Assembly: GCA_902783705.1 (NCBI GenBank) | Contig: CACZSA010000404.1 | Span: forward strand, 1 to 9,820 | Length of the DNA stretch: 9,820 bases | DNA from: an uncultured Ruminococcus sp. | Lineage (GTDB): Bacteria > Bacillota > Clostridia > Oscillospirales > CAG-272 | Direction: 5' to 3' | Part shown: positions 4,739-9,820 of the stretch, piece by piece | Position numbering within the stretch: position 1 is the first letter of the stretch | How the letters are laid out: each line of letters begins with the position of its first letter | The notes under the pieces: model-generated | What the model was told of the DNA's origin: nothing | Seen by the model: the letters and a program-made list of their open reading frames with translations, nothing else | Databases searched by the model: none | Made by a program: the position numbers and the translations under genes

Positions 4739-7315
4739 ATGACACAGTATTCCGTCACCGGTATGTCCTGCGCGGCGTGCAGCGCGCGGGTCGAGCGGGC
4801 AGTCTCCGGCGTCCCCGGCGTCACGTCCTGCTCCGTCAGTCTGCTCACCAACTCCATGGGCGTGGAAGGCGACGCGCCCGAATCCGCCGTCATCGCCGCC
4901 GTCGAAGCCGCGGGCTACGGCGCAAAGCTGAAACACGAGCCCGCCGCGGGATCCGCAGATCCTGCCGCCGACGAAGAGACCCTCGCAGACCGGGAGACAC
5001 CCGTACTGCGCCGCCGCCTCATCGCCTCGGTCGGATTTCTGCTCGTCCTGATGTATTTCTCGATGGGCCACATGATGTTCGGCCTGCCCCTGCCGTCCTT
5101 CCTCGAGGGGAATCACATCGCGCACGGGCTGATCGAGCTGCTCCTCGCCGCCGTCGTGATGGTCATCAATCAGAAATTCTTTGTGAACGGCTTCAAGGGC
5201 CTCCTCCACGGCGCGCCGAACATGGACACGCTCGTTGCGCTCGGATCGGCGGCCTCGTTCGTGTACTCCACGGCGGTCCTCTTCCTCATGACGGCGACTG
5301 ACGATCCCGCGCGCCGGATGGCCCTCATGGACGAGTTCTATTTTGAGTCCGCCGCGATGATCCTCGCGCTCATCACCGTCGGGAAGATGCTCGAGGCCCG
5401 CTCGAAGGGCAAGACGACCGACGCCCTGCGCTCCCTCATGCGCCTCGCTCCGAAGACGGCGACGGTGGTGCGGGACGGCGCGGAGGTCACGGTCCCCGTG
5501 GCGCAGGTCCGGGCAGGGGACGTCTTCGTCGTGCGGCCGGGCGAGAACATCCCGGTGGACGGCACGGTCCTCGACGGCGCGTCGGCGGTGAACGAATCCG
5601 CGCTGACGGGCGAGAGCATCCCGGTTGACAAGGCCCCGGGCGATCCCGTCTCTGCGGCGACCCTCAATCAGTCCGGGTTTTTGCGCTGCGAGGCGACCCG
5701 CGTGGGCGAGGACACGACCCTCTCGCAGATCATCCGCATGGTCTCTGACGCCGCCGCGACCAAGGCCCCGATCGCGAAGATCGCGGACAAGGTCTCGGGC
5801 ATCTTCGTTCCGACGGTCATCGGGATCGCCGCCGTGACCATCGCCGTCTGGCTGATCCTCGGCGAGAGCGTCGGCTTCGCGCTGGCGAGGGGAATCTCGG
5901 TCCTCGTCATCAGCTGTCCCTGTGCGCTGGGGTTGGCGACGCCCGTGGCGATCATGGTCGGCAACGGGATGGGCGCGAAAAACGGCATCCTCTTCAAGAC
6001 CGCCGTGTCGCTGGAAGCTGCGGGCCGGACGCAGATCGTCGCGCTCGACAAGACGGGCACGATCACGATGGGCGAGCCGAATGTCACGGATATCCTCCCC
6101 GCGCCCGGCGTGACGGAGGAGGACCTGCTCGCCGAGGCCGCGTCCCTCGAGGCGATGAGCGAGCATCCGCTTGCCCGCGCCGTGATGCGCAAGGCTGAGG
6201 AGCACGGGATCGTCCCCGCCGCCGTCGAGGATTTCCGCGCGCTCCCGGGCAACGGGCTGGAAGCTGAACGGAACGGCAGTCGCCTCACGGGCGGCAGCGA
6301 GCGCTATGTCGGCGGACTCGGCGCGATCCCGGACTCCCTTGCGGAGGCGTCGCGGAGGCTTGCCGGGGAAGGAAAGACGCCGCTGTTCTTCGCGAAGGAC
6401 GGGGAGGTGCGCGGGATCATCGCCGTCGCCGACACCGTCAAGGAGGACAGCCCGGCGGCGATCCGGGAGCTTCGGAACATGGGCATCCGCGTGGTGATGC
6501 TGACGGGCGACAATGAGCGGACCGCGAGAGCCGTCGGACGGCTGGCGGGCGTGGACGACGTCGTGGCGGGCGTTCTCCCGGATGGGAAGGAAGCCGTCGT
6601 CCGTTCGCTCATGGAGCACGGCAAGGTCATGATGGTCGGCGACGGGATCAACGACGCGCCTGCCCTGACCCGCGCGGACGTGGGCGTCGCCATCGGAGCC
6701 GGCACGGACGTGGCGATCGACGCAGCGGACGTCGTTGTGATGAAGAGCCGTCTGAGCGACGTATCGGCGGCGGTCCGGCTGAGCCGCGCGACCCTGCGGA
6801 TCATCCACGAAAATCTGTTCTGGGCATTCTTCTATAACTGCATCGGGATCCCGCTTGCCGCGGGCGTGTTCATAAAGACCCTCGGGATCGGCATCACCCC
6901 GATGTTCGGCGCGGCGGCGATGAGCCTGTCGAGCTTCTGCGTGGTGACGAACGCCCTGCGGCTGAACCTCACGAAGATCCACGACGCGTCGCACGACCGG
7001 AAAATGAAAAACGCGGTCACGGGGGAGATCGTACCGAAATCCACCCCGGACCGGGAACAACCTCAAAGCGCAAATCAAACAAACAACGGAAAGGAAGAAC
7101 AAACCATGAAGAAAGTCATGAAAATCGAGGGCATGATGTGCCCGCACTGCGAAGCCCGCGTGAAGAAAGCGCTCGAAGCGATCGACGGAGTGGAATCCGC
7201 CGCGCCGAGCCACGAAAAGGCCGAAGCCGTCCTCGAGCTGTCGAAGCCGGTGGAGGACGCCGTCCTCACCGCCGCCGTCGTCGAAGCAGGCTACGAGGTC
7301 AAGGGGATCGTGTAA
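4739..7315 (+). CDS. copA: Cu(I)-exporting P1B-type ATPase CopA with a C-terminal CopZ-like domain
   Basis: An 858-residue polytopic membrane protein that couples ATP hydrolysis to Cu(I) export. N-terminal HMA: GMSCAAC (8-14), binding Cu with Cys11 and Cys14. About eight membrane segments follow, starting near residue 93. Actuator TGES is at 290-293, the transmembrane metal site CPC at 393-395, the phosphorylation motif DKTGT at 437-441 (Asp437), SEHP at 474-477 and the hinge GDGIND at 634-639. YN (699-700) and MSLSS (728-732) are the transmembrane residues that mark Cu(I) pumps. A conventional CopA would end near residue 750. Here the frame runs on through a polar linker rich in Asn, Gln and Lys (about 751-789) into a second HMA with GMMCPHC (798-804). 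Start ATG 4739 has AGAGGA at 4728-4733. It is the second gene of the csoR operon and ends at the 7341 terminator. Confidence 0.95.
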   Translation: MTQYSVTGMSCAACSARVERAVSGVPGVTSCSVSLLTNSMGVEGDAPESAVIAAVEAAGYGAKLKHEPAAGSADPAADEETLADRETPVLRRRLIASVGFLLVLMYFSMGHMMFGLPLPSFLEGNHIAHGLIELLLAAVVMVINQKFFVNGFKGLLHGAPNMDTLVALGSAASFVYSTAVLFLMTATDDPARRMALMDEFYFESAAMILALITVGKMLEARSKGKTTDALRSLMRLAPKTATVVRDGAEVTVPVAQVRAGDVFVVRPGENIPVDGTVLDGASAVNESALTGESIPVDKAPGDPVSAATLNQSGFLRCEATRVGEDTTLSQIIRMVSDAAATKAPIAKIADKVSGIFVPTVIGIAAVTIAVWLILGESVGFALARGISVLVISCPCALGLATPVAIMVGNGMGAKNGILFKTAVSLEAAGRTQIVALDKTGTITMGEPNVTDILPAPGVTEEDLLAEAASLEAMSEHPLARAVMRKAEEHGIVPAAVEDFRALPGNGLEAERNGSRLTGGSERYVGGLGAIPDSLAEASRRLAGEGKTPLFFAKDGEVRGIIAVADTVKEDSPAAIRELRNMGIRVVMLTGDNERTARAVGRLAGVDDVVAGVLPDGKEAVVRSLMEHGKVMMVGDGINDAPALTRADVGVAIGAGTDVAIDAADVVVMKSRLSDVSAAVRLSRATLRIIHENLFWAFFYNCIGIPLAAGVFIKTLGIGITPMFGAAAMSLSSFCVVTNALRLNLTKIHDASHDRKMKNAVTGEIVPKSTPDREQPQSANQTNNGKEEQTMKKVMKIEGMMCPHCEARVKKALEAIDGVESAAPSHEKAEAVLELSKPVEDAVLTAAVVEAGYEVKGIV
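7088..7097 (+). promoter_or_regulatory. Internal ribosome binding site for an independent CopZ product
   Basis: A purine-rich GGAAAGGAAG lies inside copA, with AAGGA ending 10 nt before an in-frame ATG at 7106. Its surroundings are A-rich (7066-7105), unlike the rest of copA, and look like an intergenic leader that has become coding. Confidence 0.55.
7106..7315 (+). CDS. copZ: CopZ-like copper chaperone domain, possible separate translation product within copA
   Basis: From the internal ATG at 7106 the copA frame encodes 69 residues starting MKKVMKIEGMMCPHCEARVKK. This is the normal length and fold pattern (beta-alpha-beta-beta-alpha-beta) of a free CopZ, with metal-binding Cys12 and Cys15 in GMMCPHC. 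CopZ carries Cu(I) in the cytoplasm to CopA and to CsoR. The ribosome binding site just upstream and the A-rich linker suggest that it can be made alone as well as tethered. Alternatively it is only the C-terminal regulatory HMA of CopA; fused C-terminal HMA domains also occur in other clostridial CopA proteins, as far as I recall. There is no stop codon between the two parts. Confidence 0.5.
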   Translation: MKKVMKIEGMMCPHCEARVKKALEAIDGVESAAPSHEKAEAVLELSKPVEDAVLTAAVVEAGYEVKGIV

Positions 7316-7340
7316 AGCCGCGAACAGCAGACAGAATATG

Positions 7341-7374
7341 AAGAGCCCGCGCAGGACCTCCTGTACGGGCTTTT
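7341..7374 (+). terminator. Intrinsic terminator of the copper operon
   Basis: AAGAGCCCG (7341-7349) pairs with CGGGCTTTT (7366-7374), one G-T wobble. Above a small internal loop, CAGG (7352-7355) pairs with CCTG (7360-7363) around ACCT. A four-T tail is included. It starts 25 bp after the copA stop, between convergent genes, and defines the operon's 3' end. Confidence 0.85.
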
Positions 7375-7393
7375 CGATTGGATACGATGTCGT

Positions 7394-9727
7394 TTATTTA
7401 TGCTCCGCCAGCCAGAGGGAGACGCGGGACTGGATCTTTGCGGCGCAATCCCCGGCGGTGCCGATGCCGGAGAGGAAGGACATCACCTCGTCCCGAACGA
7501 TATAGACGATTTCGCTGTCGTCCGATAATCTGAGCGGTACCCCTGCGCTGTCAAGCATTGCTTCCAGCCGCGCGGCCTTTTCCGGGGTAAACCTCGTGAG
7601 GATCCCCGGCTGATCGAGCTCGTCGGCGGACGCGGGATGCGGATTGTCTTCCGACCAGACGCCCGCTCCGCCGCTGTAGAAGGGGGCGTAAATCTCCCCG
7701 AAACGTTTCTCTGCCTTCTCGCGGAATACGGATTTCAGAATGGGGAACCATCCGGCATCCTCCTCAAGTGTCATCCGGAGTACCGTTCCGACGAGCTCTT
7801 CCGCCAAATCCGGTTCCCCGCACCACGAGGTGATTAGCAGCGTCATCTTCGGAGTTACCTGCGTTCCTGCGCCGGAGCGGTTCTCGCCCGTGGGGTATCC
7901 GATCATCGTCCATTCTTCCGTACCCGTCCAGAGTTCCGGTTCCACCCATGTCCAGGGGTTGCGCCGTTCCGTCAGGAGGACCTGTCCCGCGTTGCGGAGG
8001 CGCATGATTTCCTCCGGGCTCATGCCTGCAAAGGGCGAAGAACGTTTCGCATCTTCTTCTGTCGGAAGGGCGGCGAGGTATTCAAGCAGGCGGATAAATT
8101 CCGGGCTGTCGAAAGAGGCCGTTCCTGCTTCCCGGTCGATGAACGCGCGGTAGCCGCAGCCGTTACGGAAAAGCCAGTTGAAGGAGACGATCCCGCGGGG
8201 CAGCTCCGTTAAAAGCGACTGCCCGGCTTCCAGATTTTCCGCGAGATCAACAAAATCGTTCGAAGAGAGGAAGCCCTGCTTACCGTAAGTCCCGAGGCGC
8301 GCGGGGTCGGCAAAGACCGTCTCAACAGAGAAGAACGGCGTGACGCCCCACATCCCGCCCCGTCCGTCGTCGTACAGCCGTTTGACACACCCGAAGATTT
8401 CTCCGGTCTTGTCGAGAAACGGCGCGAGGTCCCGGTACAGCCCTTTTTCATACGCCTGCGTCATGTAGTCCGCATCGGCGGGGCCGATCAGGATGTCTGG
8501 CTTGAACAGGCCCGTGACAAGATCGGTCGCCAGCTTCGTTTCGCCCCCGTCGGGTTTTTCTTTGGTGTCATAGCCGACATAATCCTCCGTCACGACCCGC
8601 ACGTCGGGGTGAGATCGCTGGAATTCTCCGACAGCTGAGGCAAAGACAGGGCTGACGGAGGCGGTCGAATCGCATCCGACGGTCAGAATCTTCAAGTCGG
8701 CGAGATCAAGGTCGGGACGGTAACGGTAAAGAAGCGTTTTGTCCTGATTGACTCGATGAAAGAGCATCGCCTCGGGGTCCAGCGGCGCGACGAGGCTCTC
8801 CGACGATCTGTCCAGCCCGGAATTGACATAGTTGAGCAGAGGTTCGGACGTCCAGCTTTCACCGTCCAGAAACGCGCCCTGTACGCCGTTCCCATCGGTG
8901 TAGAAGAAATCATATTCGGGACCGAAGCGCACGGTATTGATCTCAGAACCCAGCGCGATTTTCTGACCGAATCCCCCGCTCTCCGGGTCGAGCTCGGCGA
9001 TGACGGCTCCGGCTCCCGCGCTCCATGTGAGAAGGATCTTTCCGGACGCCGTCATCCCTGCGTCGAGGATCACGTTCTCCGCGGAATCCTCCGCCTTTCT
9101 GACGCCGTCTGCGCCGAGAAGAACGGCCTGATTCTGCTGTATATAAAGCGTGTCCCCGTTCGGGAAGAGAAACATCCTGTCCGGAAAGCCGCGGCTGAAG
9201 AGGGCGTCCATATCCGCGTCAAGATCGGAAATCGAGCCGTCGGGAGAAAGCCTGTTCAGCGTGACCCGCATCTTCTGACTGCTCTGGTCGCACTGAACAA
9301 AGCAGAGACCGTCCTCGTCAAACGCGCCGCATGCCACGAAACCGCTCCAATGAAGAGGGATGGGTACCTCGGAGGAGCTTCCGTCGGGGTACAGGGTGAC
9401 GACTGAAAAATGATCCACCGGGAATTCAAATTCCTGCTCTCCGTCGCTGACCGTTTCATAGATCCGACTCGTTGCAAGGACCTGAAGGAGTCCGGTGTCG
9501 GGATCATACGCGGGGCGAACGGCCGTGGACAGCCGCATCCCCTCCGGAAGGGAGATATATTCGCTCTCAAAGATCCCGGTCAGCATTTTGCGGCCGTCCG
9601 GCGTTACAACGACGCTGCTGCCCTGCGGAAGGTCAGCGTCTGCGGAAAGCTCTGTGTCCGCAGGTTTTTTGCATCCCACGCAGAAGAGGAGCAGTACCGC
9701 CGTAAGGAGCGCGCAGAAACGTTTCAT
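7394..9727 (-). CDS. Large lipoprotein with beta-rich N-terminal half and extracellular solute-binding-like C-terminal half
   Basis: A 777-residue protein. The signal peptide MKRFCALLTAVLLLFCVGC ends in a lipobox, with acylated Cys19, so it should be anchored on the outer face of the membrane. Residues about 40-340 are rich in short strands and turns of the YPDG, SPDG and FDEDG type, resembling a beta-propeller; that fold is inference. From about 345 (LKILTVGCDS...FQRSHPDVRVVTEDY) the sequence follows family 1 solute-binding proteins: a KPDILIGPADADY segment (409-421), GLYRDLAPFLD (429-439), GGMWGVTPFFSVET (457-470), and a typical end with FLSG..TA.DCA.KIQSRVSLWL. Ligand unknown; sugars or oligosaccharides are plausible. 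No permease gene is in the window. GGAGG (9736-9740, complement) and a consensus promoter support the start. A related gene seems to precede it. Confidence 0.85.
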   Translation of the reverse strand: MKRFCALLTAVLLLFCVGCKKPADTELSADADLPQGSSVVVTPDGRKMLTGIFESEYISLPEGMRLSTAVRPAYDPDTGLLQVLATSRIYETVSDGEQEFEFPVDHFSVVTLYPDGSSSEVPIPLHWSGFVACGAFDEDGLCFVQCDQSSQKMRVTLNRLSPDGSISDLDADMDALFSRGFPDRMFLFPNGDTLYIQQNQAVLLGADGVRKAEDSAENVILDAGMTASGKILLTWSAGAGAVIAELDPESGGFGQKIALGSEINTVRFGPEYDFFYTDGNGVQGAFLDGESWTSEPLLNYVNSGLDRSSESLVAPLDPEAMLFHRVNQDKTLLYRYRPDLDLADLKILTVGCDSTASVSPVFASAVGEFQRSHPDVRVVTEDYVGYDTKEKPDGGETKLATDLVTGLFKPDILIGPADADYMTQAYEKGLYRDLAPFLDKTGEIFGCVKRLYDDGRGGMWGVTPFFSVETVFADPARLGTYGKQGFLSSNDFVDLAENLEAGQSLLTELPRGIVSFNWLFRNGCGYRAFIDREAGTASFDSPEFIRLLEYLAALPTEEDAKRSSPFAGMSPEEIMRLRNAGQVLLTERRNPWTWVEPELWTGTEEWTMIGYPTGENRSGAGTQVTPKMTLLITSWCGEPDLAEELVGTVLRMTLEEDAGWFPILKSVFREKAEKRFGEIYAPFYSGGAGVWSEDNPHPASADELDQPGILTRFTPEKAARLEAMLDSAGVPLRLSDDSEIVYIVRDEVMSFLSGIGTAGDCAAKIQSRVSLWLAEHK
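7397..7417. repeat. 21-bp direct repeat, copy 1 (3' end of the complete lipoprotein gene)
   Basis: Identical to 9800-9820, in the same orientation, about 2.4 kb apart. It encodes the last seven residues (LWLAEHK) of the lipoprotein. The match is cut off by the window end, so the true repeat may be longer, reflecting gene duplication. Confidence 0.85.
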
Positions 9728-9762
9728 GAAAACGTCCTCCGTGTGGTGTTGTTTCTGCGTCC

Positions 9763-9791
9763 ATTATATCATACGCCCGAATCTGTGTCAA
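9763..9791 (-). promoter_or_regulatory. Consensus sigma-A promoter of the 777-residue lipoprotein gene
   Basis: On the minus strand TTGACA (9786-9791) and TATAAT (9763-9768) are perfect consensus hexamers 17 bp apart. The -35 begins only 5 bp after the upstream gene's stop (9797-9799). There is no terminator between them, so the lipoprotein gene has its own promoter but may also receive read-through. Confidence 0.9.
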
Positions 9792-9796
9792 GGCAG

Positions 9797-9820
9797 TCAT
9801 TTATGCTCCGCCAGCCAGAG
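9797..9820 (-). CDS. C-terminal end of a probable paralogous lipoprotein gene (rest outside window)
   Basis: Reading in from the window edge on the minus strand gives LWLAEHK then TGA (9797-9799). The same seven residues end the complete lipoprotein at 7394, and the 21 bases 9800-9820 are identical to 7397-7417, while the stop codons differ (TGA here, TAA there). This points to a tandem paralogue immediately upstream, on the same strand. Only eight codons are visible, so its length, intactness and function cannot be judged. Confidence 0.6.
   Translation of the reverse strand, partial: LWLAEHK
9800..9820. repeat. 21-bp direct repeat, copy 2 (window edge)
   Basis: Second copy of the 7397-7417 sequence, reaching the last base of the window. 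Identity stops exactly at the stop codon (TCA versus TTA on the plus strand), as expected for paralogous genes whose non-coding flanks have diverged. Confidence 0.85.

Noticed and set aside
3847..4893. Minus-strand frame of 348 codons across mazF, csoR and the start of copA.
   Set aside because: It crosses two terminators and a consensus promoter and overlaps three clear genes; its Arg/Pro-rich composition marks a GC artefact.
4700..7213. Very long open frame on the minus strand opposite copA (837 codons).
   Set aside because: It is the antisense of a textbook CopA and is rich in Arg, His, Asp and Gly, as expected from high-GC shadow translation. It has no motif and no ribosome binding site that fits.
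8756..9406. Plus-strand frame of 216 codons inside the lipoprotein gene.
   Set aside because: Antisense of a gene with signal peptide, lipobox, ribosome binding site and consensus promoter; no protein motif seen.

Overview
The window is GC-rich and densely coding, with strong GGAGG-type ribosome binding sites, consensus sigma-A promoters and intrinsic terminators. The gene families (NdoA-type MazF, RNHCP protein, a DUF6472-like small protein, CsoR/CopA/CopZ, a lipoprotein with a solute-binding domain) point to a high-GC member of the Clostridia, probably an uncultured Oscillospiraceae- or Christensenellales-like gut anaerobe. That placement is inference from gene content; there is no rRNA to test it.

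Layout: bases 1-1361 (+) hold the 3' end of a CCA-adding tRNA nucleotidyltransferase, overlapped by a small Cys-containing protein, then a diacylglycerol/lipid kinase. A terminator at 1373-1400 closes this block and faces a minus-strand gene (1407-1964) for a secreted, low-complexity, membrane-anchored protein. Divergent from that is an RNHCP-domain protein (2068-2385). Bases 2386-2647 carry no gene but hold a run of hairpins inside a closing stem, bounded by an imperfect inverted repeat. An RmlD-like SDR reductase follows on the minus strand (2648-3514), with a clear promoter. Divergent from it is a MazF/NdoA toxin (3765-4208) with a Gly-Pro repeat tail and no recognisable antitoxin.

Bases 4255-7374 are a self-contained copper-resistance operon: a consensus promoter with two CsoR-type palindromic operators, csoR, then copA, whose reading frame continues into a CopZ-like chaperone domain, then a terminator. 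In the expected circuit CsoR represses the operon until it binds Cu(I); CopA then exports copper, while the CopZ-like domain delivers it, either tethered or as a separate 69-residue product from an internal start.

The last quarter (7394-9727, minus) is a large lipoprotein with a beta-rich N-terminal half and an extracellular solute-binding-like C-terminal half. It has its own consensus promoter. The final 24 bases are the end of another gene on the same strand encoding the same last seven residues, so the lipoprotein probably belongs to a tandem paralogous array.

No rRNA, tRNA, CRISPR array or complete insertion sequence was seen. The most notable items are the copA-copZ fusion with its internal start, the two-operator CsoR promoter with a Cys-rich CsoR N-terminus, the MazF tail, the structured 2389-2601 element and the lipoprotein array.
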